A stretch of 64,000 nt of DNA. Source: Dichomitus squalens LYAD-421 SS1. Lineage: Eukaryota; Basidiomycota; Agaricomycetes; Polyporales; Polyporaceae. Of this stretch, positions 22,406 to 37,195 are shown one piece after another (position 1 is the stretch's first letter; the number at the start of each line of letters is the position of its first letter). The stretch covers positions 62,957 to 126,956 of the forward strand of contig NW_006766911.1 of assembly GCF_000275845.1 (NCBI RefSeq), given 5' to 3'. Position numbers and translations under genes: made by a program. The notes below the pieces were generated by a model. It searched no databases and had not been told where the DNA came from. It was given only the letters and a program-made list of their open reading frames with translations.

Positions 22406-22747
22406 TTACCGGCCGGCGTGCGACGTGCGTGCTGCGCAGGCGGGTGTTGCTGTCTCAGCATCCAATCGTCTGCCTGCTGCATACGAAGTGAATGACAACG
22501 AGTCGAATGCGGGGTAGCTGGGAGTGTCATGGGAATTTGTCGCCGGGGCGGGCGGATAAGCACATCTCGCGTCATATCCCGGCGGTGCAAACGCCTCGGT
22601 CCTGTTCTTTCTTAGACTCCATCTCGACGCCGGCCGTTTCGTCGCCTCGTCTAGATTTGAGGACACCATGCCATTTACGACCGATATTGGCGGTTCTGCC
22701 TGCCGCCGGAATGGATCAGCACTCTCCGAGGGGCGATGCTGGGCCAT
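22406..22747 (-). CDS. Possible first exon of an unidentified gene
   Basis: A 113-codon open frame (MAQHRPSESADPF...) ends in a good donor (CCG/GTAAGT at about 22408). A CCACAG acceptor at about 22300 would add about 15 codons before a stop. No family motif is recognised. It could be an upstream untranslated or alternative exon of the membrane-protein gene, but I found no in-frame join to it. Confidence 0.25.
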   Translation of the reverse strand: MAQHRPSESADPFRRQAEPPISVVNGMVSSNLDEATKRPASRWSLRKNRTEAFAPPGYDARCAYPPAPATNSHDTPSYPAFDSLSFTSYAAGRRLDAETATPACAARTSHAGR

Positions 22748-24624
22748 CTCCGGGCATAGCGGTCAAGGGAGACGAGACAAGTAGCGACAGCCGCGTATGG
22801 GCTAGATGGATCATCGTGCCCCTTCATTCGTTAGGGAACACACGACGTGCGGTAGTAAAGCAGGTACTGCGCACTTGGATCCCGAGCAAACCGGCAGTGC
22901 GTCTACCACTGGCAAACAGCTTCCACTGATATACCACTGACAGGACGTGGGAGGTCTCAAGGGTTCCCTTGTCAAAGCAAGTGCAGTCAAGATACTGCGC
23001 AGTCTCAGTCGCGTCGGAGCTAAAAGGACAAATCAGGGACGAAGTCGGGTTTGCGTCGTGGTGCCAGTCTCCAAGTGGGACATGTCGCTGCGGCCCGGCT
23101 GTGTGCCGCGCAACCTGCCTCAATGGCAACTCTATCAAATCACAGGCTTCGACGGCCTTGTCCCGAAGCTCCGTATGCGTACGTTGCCCTGCCCTTCTTT
23201 TGCCCCTCTTCCACTGAGCTATCTTTCAAGGTCAGCCCCAGGCTTTTCATGACAAAACAGAGCTTGTTCCGTCCCTTCGAGACTTGACCGACACTGGATG
23301 GAGCTGACGATGTGGGCCGAACAATAGTATGGACGCTTCTAACAAATGGGAGGGTGTGGTAGGTAATTACGAGTAGTATGGCCCAAAGGGTAGTCGGCTA
23401 TTTGAGACAACTCAATCTACACTTGAAGCGGCACAGTGAACGTACGTGCTCAGCTTATTGCTGAGGAACTTACAGTATTACAGTAAAACCCCATAGGCAC
23501 CGGAGTTCGGAGACCTTACGGGTGCCGCTTTCTTTGTCTGCATCCTTGCCAGAGGGATTCCCTACTCATCTGACATGAACACCCGCGCCGTTGGACGTGA
23601 GCTAAGATCTCGTGCGGGCCCGGAGTCATCTGCTGAACATCACACCCTCGTGCGAGCTCCGGTTCATGCTGTGGCTCCTAGCACCCTCGTATACCATACT
23701 CACCCTCACCTGACTAGCTCTGCACGTCGACGCCAGCGCCTGCTCTTATCAACCAGTCACGCATGCACGACCCGTCTTTCCCCGCAGACCAGGGTTCTGG
23801 CGTTGAGTCAACCACTCGGTCTTCCTTCCGCTTCCTGCCGGCTTGGCCCACGCGCGGCTATGCAACATACCTATCCATGATCCCCAACCACTGTGAGGTG
23901 GTCTGCGAAGCCTTGGAAGTGGCAAGCGTCCGCGGCTATTGTCCACGGAGAGAGTCTTGGGCCATCCCATCAGGCTCATTAATGCTCATTCGTTCTGAAT
24001 AGTGAGTATACTACCGTAATTTCAATGTTCTGACTGGCCTGATGTTCGGACAAGCATCTTCGATTTCCTCCCGATAAGCCTCCAGATAGCTGGTAGATTC
24101 CCATCCGTGTTCCGAGTCAGCAGCAAGAACGAAGGGTTCTTGTGTATATGCCGTTGGCGCGTAACTCATGATCCCCATGCAAGCTTGCAGAGTCTCGCTC
24201 TGGACTCCTCTCCGGGAGCTTCGGAACGAAGAGATGGTGTGACAGTGCAACCACAATCTAGCTCTCCGACTTGTTTGGGCTGGCAGACCTCCGCTGAGAC
24301 CTGGTGCTCTGCAAATGAGTCTACAAGGCGCCGCGCATGACTCTCGCGGACTTCAGTCACAGTAAGTATATCTCAAATGAGGCGTGGAGGTGTCGGCAAG
24401 CTCCTCTAGTACCTATCATCTTTGGAACATAGGCATCTAATATGTATATGTCTGCTCGCATACCAATTATTCGTGCTATCGGAGGCTAAGAACGTACATT
24501 GATAGAAGCGATGCGCGTCGGGCGCCTTGTCGTCCGAACACGCTCGGAGTCCGTACTTACTGTACACCAAGATTATCCTGACGCTGGCACGTGCCATTGG
24601 GCAAGGTTGCTGGAGGTATAGAAA
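22748..24624. other. Intergenic, no supported gene
   Basis: Several short frames exist on both strands, but none has a motif or a splice chain I can defend. Confidence 0.45.
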
Positions 24625-25587
24625 TCACCACAATTGCCAAGGGTTGCACCGCGACTCATTGCTTTCCTCCCCGAGCATGTTAACCAACGCAGCAGATCGT
24701 TCGAAGACCGGGCCTTCGGGCGCATGTACGCACGTGCTTGTGGACCAGTGCCTCCACATATACAGCATCAGCGTGTCCTTCGTCCCCTGGTGCTCGCGCA
24801 ATACCCTATCCTTGTCGGGCTCCACTGGGGTGTAGTCAGAGGGGATCGACGGGCCCTCCGATATCTTCGTCGACATGTGCGGCTCCGACAGCTCCAAGGC
24901 GACCCGGGCGCGCATGATCTCAGAGGGGTCTCCGCGCTCGCCCCGGCGGAAACTGATCCGCAGTGTACGCACCGTTTTCTGCGTGGGACCATGGAGCTCA
25001 AAGACAGCCCACTTTGGGTTTGTCGAGGGGTACCGGAAGCGGCTGGAGACGCCGATACACCGCTGCTCTTCCCAAGGAGGAAGGTCGCCCATAGGTACGC
25101 CGCCGACCATTGACAGAGCTCGTGGGGTGGAGCAGGGATACCACTCTTCAGTGTGAGTGCCGTATCCGGAGTCAGGACTCTTTGCGCTCTCTGCGCCATC
25201 GGACACTCGGCTCTTCGCGTCCCCCTCAGAATCGGGGCTCTCCGCACTGTCTTCGGACGCTGGGCTCCTGGTATCGTCTGCGGATGCAGAATTCTTCGAA
25301 CTCTCGGGGGGAGCCATTTTGCCAGCACCCGCAGGGCTGTCGTCGGGGCTCCCCGATGCCGCCATGGAGTCGTAGATGGGATCAGGCTGCACTTCGATTG
25401 TGGCATCATCGGATGTGTGGGGTGGGGTCTGCGCAAAGATATGCTTGTAGCGCTTGTGGATCTCCAGTACGACTTGATAGGACTGCTCTCCGTTCGGGTC
25501 CCATGTATGCGAGACAATCGCATAGCGTATCTGGCGAGGATCGTGGGCGAAGACGAAGAGACCTGTCCGCGTGTCGAGGAGACGCAT
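24625..25587 (-). CDS. Short HET-derived protein (N and C termini of a HET protein, middle deleted)
   Basis: Single open frame of 320 aa. Residues 1-75 match the start of the full-length HET gene at 34640 (MRLLDTRTGLFVF, RYAIVSHTWD). Residues about 165-320 match its C terminus (STNPKWAVFELHGPT, TLRISFR, NPWQLW). Between them is a repetitive Ser/Asp/Pro-rich linker (ASEDSAESPDSEG...). The roughly 550 central residues of the long protein are missing, including the CCID and TRGWTLQELIAP blocks of the HET domain, so it cannot be a normal HET effector. Intact start, stop and frame argue against simple decay. It may be a regulator or decoy of HET proteins; that is inference. Confidence 0.8.
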   Translation of the reverse strand: MRLLDTRTGLFVFAHDPRQIRYAIVSHTWDPNGEQSYQVVLEIHKRYKHIFAQTPPHTSDDATIEVQPDPIYDSMAASGSPDDSPAGAGKMAPPESSKNSASADDTRSPASEDSAESPDSEGDAKSRVSDGAESAKSPDSGYGTHTEEWYPCSTPRALSMVGGVPMGDLPPWEEQRCIGVSSRFRYPSTNPKWAVFELHGPTQKTVRTLRISFRRGERGDPSEIMRARVALELSEPHMSTKISEGPSIPSDYTPVEPDKDRVLREHQGTKDTLMLYMWRHWSTSTCVHAPEGPVFERSAALVNMLGEESNESRCNPWQLW

Positions 25588-28410
25588 GGTCTGGGAATCG
25601 TAGTATTACGCGAGTTATATATCTATGCTATGTGTAGCACGTCGGCGCTCACGTACCTTTTTTCCGTCAGATGTGTCCCCCGAAAAAGATTAAGCGGGCA
25701 CCTGCAACAGTTTAAGTGATCGAGCGGACCAGGGAAGACAACGCCCAAACTCACCGAAGTCTATCGGAGAGGCAGTCAATGGGGAAGTGGAAAGCAAGAC
25801 GACCTGCCTACTTATGCTTGTCAGCTGAGGGCGACTCACCAATACCGCCTGCCTGCCGTGAGACTGTCCAGTATGTGGGTCGCACGGCATTACTTTGTGG
25901 GCGCAACCTGCGCTTCATTCCATGCAGGCGGTGTGCATTCGCTTGAAGATGGATTTTCGATTAGATGGGTCTGGGGGCGATAGCTGTCATGAGAAGCGAC
26001 GGGCGCGACCTAGATGCGTAGGACTACAATGGCTGCCCACGCGGCTCCGTCGATGTCTGCAGTCGAAGCCGTGTCATGGGCCTCAGTGAATCACATCCTG
26101 TATTGAGTTGCACGAGGATTAACATAGCCTCGAATATCGCAGGTCGCACCTTATTGTAGTCTGGCGCCGTCGACGCCAGCCCGACGTTGATGCAAGCACT
26201 GCGATGCTCCTAGTGCTGCCGTCAAATCTGGACGCCACCCCGGACAGCAGATCACGCCGATTACCATTCGGCCTCCTGTACGCTGATGGCGAGCGTAGTC
26301 CTCGCTTTCGATGCGCTTCCCCAGCTGACTGAGTGAGCACACAATAGCCACAGTAGCAAAGTCTGCCACTTACGTCGTCTCTCGGATAGCTCCCTCGCGC
26401 TGAGGTCCTCCAGGTCGATGTTGATCTCGTCAGTGTGTCCGCCGCGGCCGCTCATACAGATACGCATCTCTTTCGCACTATCCGGAGTCCCCTGTGCTCC
26501 ACTGTAACGACAAGGGTGGCAGTTTACCTGTCCGTACCGGGAGACACCCGTTTTCTGTCAAGGATAAGGGAAGGGCCGCAGGCATGATGAGGTGTTGGAC
26601 TGCGAGCATCAACAAGGAATTTGTATTCTCAGTGCCGACGCCGCAACTTCACAGGGGGATCCCAGCGGTTCACATTGCGACTGGGTGGGGTGAACGACTG
26701 AAAGGAGCTCTGAAAACCCTCTGGCGCCTATATTTCCCCTTTAGGCTGCGGCTGGTGGCAAGTTAAAGTTTCGTCATGTGCGTCCACGAGCCCACCGTTG
26801 ATTGTACCCCTCCGCCATGTGTCATGCCTAGTCTTGAAAGCCTACACACGCAGGAATGTTGCTCGAGGAAGCTTATTGCGTCAACGCCATTGTCTTGGTC
26901 GTCCCTATCGACGTCACCGCGGGCGAAGCAAGGCGAACTCGCATTGCCCTTTCACTACAGGAGGTCGCCGTTCACCGAACTTCTTATGAGGACACGGGTG
27001 GGTGTGGAGCAGAAGATGTGTAGGAGGACCTGATGGGTGGGACCACTATGGGTGAAGGCTCGGTCAACGTTCGACGTCCAGGCTGCGCGTGTGTGATTGT
27101 TTTGGTCCCGTCTCGGCATCAGCACAGGTATGTGTTTCTATTTGAGACGCGATCGGATCCCCCGGAGGAAGCTGTCGAGGGCGGTCAGGACATGTCGAGA
27201 GGGGGCCAAGATACGTCGAGGGTCTGTCGATGGTAGTGTCAGAGTGCAAGCATCACGCCGTGTCGGAACAAGACCTCGGAACTGCCTTCGGTCGCTTGAT
27301 GTCTCGTCCGCGTCCCAATGGGCCCTTCAAGTCTCCTCAATCAGCCATTCGAATTCCCCATATTGCCTCTCTGGCCTTCAAGTGTCCCCTGCCCGCGGTC
27401 GTACCGCTCTGTACGTAGATGAGTCGCTCGCTGGGAGGTAAACTTTCCATCGCGTACGACTCGTCCCATTACCAAGAGCATCGGCCCAACGCGGCCTTCC
27501 GTGTCTCCTCATCCTATTAGCATACTTAGGCGCTCCCCTTCCGCGAAGAATGAAACACCCCCAATATCATACGATGTGGGGAGGCACATTCGCGTGCGGC
27601 TCGAGTCATGCTCCGTTCTACAAATTGACTCAATAGACTGTTCAACAACACCTCTTCCGCAGTCATCCGACTTTCCCCATTTTTCCTCATCCCCAAGCAC
27701 ACGCTGGCTCCGACCCAAGACTTCTACTTCTCTTAGACTATCCTACTAATTTTGCTGAACCCCAAGAGTTCTAAATATTCTTGGGCCAGCTAGTATAAAC
27801 GTCATAGAGTACCCCACCTCGGTCCATCGCAAGAGATGAACGCAGTCAAGACAGCCGTCCGAAAGCAAGCCAAACAAGGTGAGCGGCTGCGTTGTGATTC
27901 TAGTGCTTCTCCGCTTCCCCAGAGACTGCCGTCGTGGCGATTGCGCCAGTACATGCGCGAGATGTATGATATGCTGACACTGTACGGACACACGGTCGTG
28001 GGCGGGTGCCCGGGGGGTAGAGGGAAAATTCGGAACAGACGAACGCGCAGTATTTTGCCTCCGGGGAGCCTGTGCCTGTCACGACGGAGCCGGATATTTT
28101 TGGGCAGGTGCATCCCGTTGATGTGTTACTTCGTCCGCTGAGCATGTTCGACGCGGACGGCGGCCAACAACAACACGCCTCGTTCGTTGATTTCAATCGC
28201 TCACGGAGCTTTGCACATCAAACAGCGGGGCCCAGGAGGGTACCAGCTGCTGATCTGGATCCGTCGGGCTGAGCAGCGCCAGCGGTCTGGTGTCCAAGGA
28301 TACCAAATCCTACTCGCTGGCCGCGGTCATTCAAGCTTGATGATTAGGCAGGCTCTGTAATTGGGGTCCAGACGAATCTATCTCTGAGTCTGTTGCTGGG
28401 GCGTCTGGTC
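25588..28410. other. Gene-poor intergenic stretch
   Basis: No supported gene in about 2.8 kb. Short frames on both strands lack motifs. Confidence 0.45.
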
Positions 28411-28417
28411 TATAAAA
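28411..28417 (+). promoter_or_regulatory. TATA box of malic enzyme
   Basis: TATAAAA about 250 bp upstream of the ATG at 28667, followed by a long CT-rich leader typical of strongly expressed fungal housekeeping genes. Confidence 0.6.
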
Positions 28418-28666
28418 TCCCGGGGTGCCTTGCCCGCAAGCTTCTTTTCCCCAAACGTGCTTTCACCATATCTCTCTCGTCCCATTTCTCTCCTGTCTCA
28501 CCTCCCTCTTAGACCATTGCTGCACCTGGAACCCTATTTGTATACGTATATAATACCCCTGCTCTCTGATACCTCTCGCCTTGTTTTCAGTTACCACTTG
28601 ACTGCTCGCTGACGCTTGCCTAATCCCATCCCACCTGTCTGCGTCGACACCCATTCGCTCGCAAAA

Positions 28667-31084
<2,418 letters not shown>

Positions 31085-31763
31085 GGCCTTGCCTGCTAGA
31101 CTGCTGCGGTTTACCTTCGTTCGTCGAACTTCGCCCTCACCCTTTTGACTGCTGTCGTCCATCCGCGGATCGGATGGATTTCTTACGTGTTTCACGCTCT
31201 GCTGCTATGCTTTCCTTCCCTATTCCCGTCCTCGTATACTATAACATGACACCTGGATACACACTTCTTCTCCTTCGCCACAACGAGTAAAAACATAACG
31301 CTGGTCTCTATATTGGTATTGCAGGCGTCGCATCGCGGTTGTAGAGTTTCTATGGCGTCATTATGAGCGGTATAGATTTTCGCGGTTCAAGCTTTCTTCT
31401 GTCCATCGTCTGTGTTTCTCAGAACCCGTACTCGACCGCAACTGGTGAGTCGTTCGTTTCTCCACCGGTTTTGTGATCTGACAATACACACAGATAATCG
31501 GGTAGGAGTGTCCAAGCAAGGCTATCTTGTGATTTCCCGCTAGTTCTGTCATGAATGCACCTGAACAATAATAAAACTCGCTGAAGCTGGGTGGCCAGCG
31601 CTCGGCACGCATCGACCGTCCAGTACTGACCACATAAGGCGGTGCTACATATACATGTCTTCCCGTACCGCCGCTCTATCCACATCAACCCTGACATACA
31701 CCCTCTCTTCGTACGAACCAAGAAGCCCTTCTGGTCTCGCCACAGAAAGTGAGTCGTATTGCC

Positions 31764-33341
31764 ATGTCTCTCCCGCCCACCGAAGGGTTGAGCTGTCATT
31801 TAGTGGATAGCAAGACCGATCTCGGGAGTTCCGTGGATCCCGTGCCGCCGGACAGGTCCTCAACCTCAACTGGCGTACTCGGCAACGCGCCACTTGAGAT
31901 CTTTCGTGAGGTATTGGCTATTCTCCGTCAAGAGGAAGCCCAGAAGGCATTGTCGTCGTGCTCACGAGCATGCAAGAGTTGGAACGAAGTGGTTCGGCCC
32001 TACCTCTTTGCGTCTATCGTCGTCCGCAGGAAAACCACCTTTGCCGGCTTCGCCACGTTCCTACGAAGTGACGTAGCTTGCATCACCCGCCACATCCAGT
32101 CCCTTGTCCTCTCGCGACCACTACGAAGGTCCGTCATCATACGCAGGGAGACGTACGGCTCGTGGTTGGCGCAGGAAGGCGCAGAAAATCCGGACATCAC
32201 CCAGGCTCAATGGGACAGCTTCGGCAGCGCCTGTGTCGATTGCCCACAGCTCGACTGTGATGTGCTCGCATCGATCCTTTCCCATCTACCGAACCTGAAA
32301 CGCTTGACGTTGCACGGCTTGAGACTGGTGCTCCCCGACGCCACTCGGGCTATGGAAGCCACGCTGCTGACTCGAAAGCTCGATTACTTCGAGCTCAGCG
32401 AGATCTGGGCCGTAGGCGATGCATCCCTAATACCCTCCCTGTTTACCTCACTGCTCTTGAGCTCTGTGCGGGAATTGGTGATGGAGGAATGTGGCGGCAC
32501 CGCTGACGCCGCCGCCGACATGATGCACTCGCCGAGCAAGCGGTGCCAGCTGCAAGTCAACGTTGAGTATCTCACCATGCGCGGGGCCTTTCAATTGTCT
32601 CTGGGAAAATACGGGAAGTTCCTGGATGTCCGTACATTGCGTTCCTTGTCGCTGCAGAAAAGCGATTGGGCCACGCCGGATCTTGCAGAGAGCGCGTGGC
32701 GTTTCATACGCGACCGGTGCAAATACCTTGAAGAGGTTGACGTTGACCTTGAGGATGTCATCCAGCTGGGGCTACGCGAGAGCCAAGGTGAGTAGCGTAT
32801 CCGGTCATTATGTGTGCTATATTCTCACGTATTTCATCCACTTGAAGACGATCACTATGACGAGGAACAGTCGCCCCCCACCATGTGGCTCAGACTTGGA
32901 GAGGCACTCTCCTCGTGTAAGAAGCTCTCCCGTCTCTGCCTTCGTTTTGCGTTGTCGAAAGCAAAGGAATACCCTGAGAAGCGGCGTCCTTCGTCGTTCC
33001 GAATGTTCGGCAGCATCTTCTCCGGAGCTGGCATGCCAGCACTCAGCGAGCTGCAGATTCAACTAGAATGGAAACCGGATACCGAAATATTGGCGGACAT
33101 ACAAACAGTGGAGCTCTGGGACATTGGCAAGCTCAATGAAATCGAGTCGCGTCGCGCGGGGTTCCCCGATTTACAGCGCGTGGCGATCACCTGCGCGGTT
33201 TCAGGCAGCACCGACGAACAGTGCAAGGCGCTCTTTGGACAACGGATGGAGCGTGAGCTGATAGGCCTCCACGAAGCAAACAAGTTGTCGATCTCCTTTG
33301 CCATCGGCGAGGGAAGATGTACTGTGAGTGAGATTCGATAA
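31764..33341 (+). CDS. F-box protein
   Basis: Two exons, 31764-32787 and 32848-33341, joined in phase across a GTGAGT...AAG intron; 505 aa. The frame stays open 5 codons upstream to a GTG, but the first ATG is at 31764. The F-box-like region is at about residues 36-85: APLEIFREVLAIL, CSRACKSWNEVVRPYLF. Leucine-rich strand motifs follow (LPNLKRLTLHGL, VRELVMEECG, LSRLCLRFAL, MPALSELQIQ). It is a probable SCF substrate receptor, not closely related to the tandem pair at 9-14 kb. Confidence 0.78.
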
Positions 33342-34639
33342 TCATGTGTTGCGGGTCGGCTTTCAACGTTTTTCACGATATGCAGGGAGAGCCGAGTCCG
33401 TAAAATACCAATGAGTCGATAACGGATGATCGGAATGGGCGATGGGTGATCGATACATGACTGCTTTTTGAGCCGTAGTCATTCGAGTAGCTTCATGGAT
33501 AGGTGCAATACTGACTTCGATCGCTTCCCCCGTGTCTTGCCGGAGTGGTCGTTTCTTGTAGGCAAGAGATCTGCCGGAGTGCCTGCCCTCGTACTTAATT
33601 TCTTTGGTTGCCCTATGTACGCCGGCTGTCGTTCGCATCAGATTGAGAGCTAAATGGATTGAAGGCTCGACAAGGTGAGCTCTCTCTTCAGTGCTTGGGG
33701 GTATTTACTCGGTGAGGCTTTCCACTGACAGTCGAAACGCGTTGTTCGGCGACGGCCGAGCCCTTTGAACAGCAATCACGTTATTGTGGGACAAAACAGG
33801 GTGATCCCGCCAGTTCAACGGCACACGCAATGCCTTTCACACAAAGAGCTAGCACAGCTGATTTGGGTTCGGCTCATCGTTACAACGGTCCGCACACATG
33901 CTCAAATATCTGAAGACTGGCACAGGTACAGACGACGTTTCCAGAACCGGCTTCACCTCGAGGCGGTCAGAATGCCGTCATCCCGCATTGGCTCTCTACA
34001 TCGGCAATCCTTACAGGGCATACCAAGCCTAGTCGACGGCGGCGAAGAAAACACGGCTACACCGGTATGAATGCAAGACCTTTCGAGGGCCCTGATGGCA
34101 GTTTGTGAGGCTATGTCGACGTCCGTGCATTTGACTTGAGGCTGTGAAATACTAGGACACAAGACACGCTTGGACCACGGATCGACCAGACTCCGCGCGG
34201 GTTTACGACAATCCTTGTCATCTATCTAACGCCCGTGACTTATCGCGGCAGCATCGCGCGCGAGTTGGTCCGATCGGACACTGGTACGAGTAAGCACTGC
34301 CTACCTGAACTTGTTTAGGACGCCCTCACGAAGCAATGTGACGGACCCACGTACTGACGAGTGCTGCAGACACGAGGTAACACCTCCCCGAGGCGCTTTG
34401 CGGCCGCCGCAGCAATAAATAGACGGTTGCTTCACCGTCCCACACCCCAATCCACCGTGTCACCAACCTGAGTACGTTTGCGTTGCATCCCTGTCCCACT
34501 ATTCCTGTTAAAGTGAATGCAATTCTTTCTTCTATCAGACTGGGGGTGTTTGTAAACCTGAACGAAGGTACGTAAGTGTCGACAAACTTTGTACTCGACC
34601 TGAGGATCTAACTCCACATGCTTCCCCTCATCTAAGATT
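33342..34639. other. Intergenic, upstream region of the full-length HET gene
   Basis: No supported gene or clear core promoter element was found in this stretch. Confidence 0.45.
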
Positions 34640-37195
34640 ATGCGTCTACTGGACACGCGAACTGGTCTCTTTGTGTTCGTTCACGACCCTCGCAAGATAC
34701 GCTATGCAATCGTCTCGCATACGTGGGACCCGATCGGCGAACAGACCTACCAAGACGTCCTGGAGGTCCACAAGCACTACAAGGACATCTTTGCGAATGA
34801 CCCATCCCGTTCGTCTGATGACGATGGGACTGAGGCCCAACCCGATCCCGTGTACAACTCGATGACTACCTCGGAGATGTCGGGCAACGAACCGGAGCTC
34901 ACAGCCCAGGCAGCTCTAGACGACTCAAAATCTGAGGAAGGAGGATGTCAGTTCAACCATGGCACGGACAGTACCGCGTCCGGAGACAGGTTAGAGAACA
35001 CGACTTTCGAGGAGAGCGCGAAGGATCCCGACTTGGCAGACGACAACCCCTCTATGGACGACGTCCCCTTTTCCACGTCTACGCCAACCAGCTCCACTGA
35101 GCCTATGCCCGATTCGGACACGTCCCAGGCCGACTCCGACTCGCACAACTTCAAGTTTGGGGACCCACCCATCATCCCAGATATGGACGCTCTGCTCAAC
35201 AACGGTCGTACAGTCCTCCGAGATCCCAGACTCTCCGTGAAGGTTCGGCGATCCTGCCTCACCGCTCGCCTCGACGGCTTCACCCTCCTATGGCTCGACT
35301 CCTGCTGCATCGACAAGGCAAGCAGCGCAGAGCTCTCCGAGGCAATCAACTCCATGTACGAGTGGTACGAGCTGTCCACCATCTGCTATTCTTACCTTGC
35401 GGACGTGCCCGACGACGACATTCCCGAGGCCCCAGAGTCCTACTTCCGGAAGAGCCGACTGCACACGCGCGGCTGGACGTTGCAGGAGCTCATTGCGCCA
35501 CGCTACAACGTGTTCCTTTCTGGACCGAACTGGAGGGTGTTGGGGACGAAGCTGACGCTGGCACACGTCCTGGAGGAGATCACTGGGATCGATGTGGAGG
35601 TGTTGACGCACCAGAAGCCGGTGGATGCGGTAGGGATTGCGAAGCGCATGTGGTGGGCGTCGAAGCGTGAGACGACGCGGATCGAAGACGAGGCGTACTC
35701 GCTTATGGGGATCTTCGGTGTGAACATGCCGACGGTCTATGGCGAGGGCCGAAACGCGTTTATCCGGCTACAGGAGGAGATTCTGAAGCACACGCCGTAC
35801 GACCAGAGCCTGTTCGCGTGGGGGCCATGTTGGCGGTTTGGTGAGGGGCTTGAACCGGATCCTGTCCCCGTTCGTGGCGGCTGGGCGGTTCGTAGGGTGC
35901 TTGGGAACAGGGACTGGTTCGTTGACATGTATGGGCTTCTCGCTGGCTCTCCCAAAGACTTTGCCTGCTCTGCCAACGTCGAAGGGGTTGTCCACAGTTG
36001 GTTCATGAAGCAGCTTGGACTTAAATCGAGCACCGCAGGTCGGCCCGAGTACCACCTTTCCTTCGACATCCGAACTCGCCTTCCTATCATCTCTGCCAAA
36101 GCTATCAAACCATTTTTGCCCCCAGATTCGGTTCGCAACCTCGACTTCGACATGCTGGCTATCCTGGAATGCGCCGATACCTCCAGCGCCCACTTCATCG
36201 CTCTACCCTTGCGACGTGAACAAGGGAAGGAGCCAGAAGACGACCCACTCATGGTGGGTGCAACCGCAGAGGGCGGCCGATCTCAGGACACGTTCTACCG
36301 GATGTTCGCGCTTTCCATAGACGTACTCCAGCATTGTTCACGGCACATTGCAGTCGAGGATGTTCGTGTCTTGGGCCGCCCGCGCAACGTCCGGATCGAC
36401 GGCTTGGGCATCCTCGATAGCGTCAGTGGTCCCCTCCGGTCCCACTTCGCGTTCTTTCAGATTACCCCGGAATACTGGTGCATCCCACTCTTGGCTCGTC
36501 ATGGCTTTGCCCTCGCCCGCGCCCACCAGAAGTACATCCCCGCTCTCGAATTCTACCTGACTCGTGCCGGAGACGAGTTCCTCGAGCGCATTATCGTTCG
36601 CATCCATGTTACCCCTACAGATCTCTCGAGCAACCATTTTCGCGAAGTCGAGCGTTTCTCCGTCTGTTACAAGATTGCGCATGCCAAAGGAGGGCCGCTG
36701 GCGCCTGTGTACATCGGCGACCTGCATCTGGGGGATCTGCCCATTCTCGAAGATCTTCCATGCATCGAAGTCTCCAACCGATTCCAGCAGCTGTCGACGA
36801 ATCCGAAGTGGGCTGTCTTTGAGCTTCACGGTCCCACACAGGACACCGTGCGCACGCTGAGGATCAGCTTCCGCTGGGGCGAGCTGGGGGCTCCCTCTGA
36901 GCTGATGCGTGCCCGCGTCGCTGTGGAGTTGTCAGAGCCGTATGTGCCGAAGAAGAAATTCGAAGGGCCGACGATAGACTCCAACTACATCCCAATCAAG
37001 CCGCACAAAGACAGACTGGTACGAGAGCAGCAGGCGAGGCAGGACGGTCTTCTCATAGGTATGTGGAAGCATTGGGTCACAGATCATTGCGCGCACGGCC
37101 CCGATGACGTCTTCTCACGATCTGCTGTCCTAATCGACTTGGTCGGGGCGGAGGACGAGGCGGGCACAGGGCGGATGCCTTGGGAGCTGTGGTGA
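34640..37195 (+). CDS. HET-domain protein (heterokaryon-incompatibility family), full length
   Basis: Single open frame of 851 aa. The split HET domain starts at the N terminus (MRLLDTRTGLFVF, YAIVSHTWD at 22-30). It resumes after an acidic Ser/Thr/Asp-rich insert with WLDSCCIDK (about 218-226), SEAINSMYEWY, TRGWTLQELIAP (about 275-286) and AYSLMGIFGVNMPTVYGEG. In ascomycetes such domains trigger cell death in non-self fusion; the basidiomycete role is less clear. The long C-terminal part (about 400-851) has no recognised domain, but its last 150 residues are shared with the short protein at 24625-25587. There are no introns. Confidence 0.88.
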   Translation: MRLLDTRTGLFVFVHDPRKIRYAIVSHTWDPIGEQTYQDVLEVHKHYKDIFANDPSRSSDDDGTEAQPDPVYNSMTTSEMSGNEPELTAQAALDDSKSEEGGCQFNHGTDSTASGDRLENTTFEESAKDPDLADDNPSMDDVPFSTSTPTSSTEPMPDSDTSQADSDSHNFKFGDPPIIPDMDALLNNGRTVLRDPRLSVKVRRSCLTARLDGFTLLWLDSCCIDKASSAELSEAINSMYEWYELSTICYSYLADVPDDDIPEAPESYFRKSRLHTRGWTLQELIAPRYNVFLSGPNWRVLGTKLTLAHVLEEITGIDVEVLTHQKPVDAVGIAKRMWWASKRETTRIEDEAYSLMGIFGVNMPTVYGEGRNAFIRLQEEILKHTPYDQSLFAWGPCWRFGEGLEPDPVPVRGGWAVRRVLGNRDWFVDMYGLLAGSPKDFACSANVEGVVHSWFMKQLGLKSSTAGRPEYHLSFDIRTRLPIISAKAIKPFLPPDSVRNLDFDMLAILECADTSSAHFIALPLRREQGKEPEDDPLMVGATAEGGRSQDTFYRMFALSIDVLQHCSRHIAVEDVRVLGRPRNVRIDGLGILDSVSGPLRSHFAFFQITPEYWCIPLLARHGFALARAHQKYIPALEFYLTRAGDEFLERIIVRIHVTPTDLSSNHFREVERFSVCYKIAHAKGGPLAPVYIGDLHLGDLPILEDLPCIEVSNRFQQLSTNPKWAVFELHGPTQDTVRTLRISFRWGELGAPSELMRARVAVELSEPYVPKKKFEGPTIDSNYIPIKPHKDRLVREQQARQDGLLIGMWKHWVTDHCAHGPDDVFSRSAVLIDLVGAEDEAGTGRMPWELW

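Noticed and set aside
31749..31763. Upstream GTG start for the F-box gene
   Set aside because: Nuclear genes of fungi start at ATG; the first in-frame ATG is at 31764.
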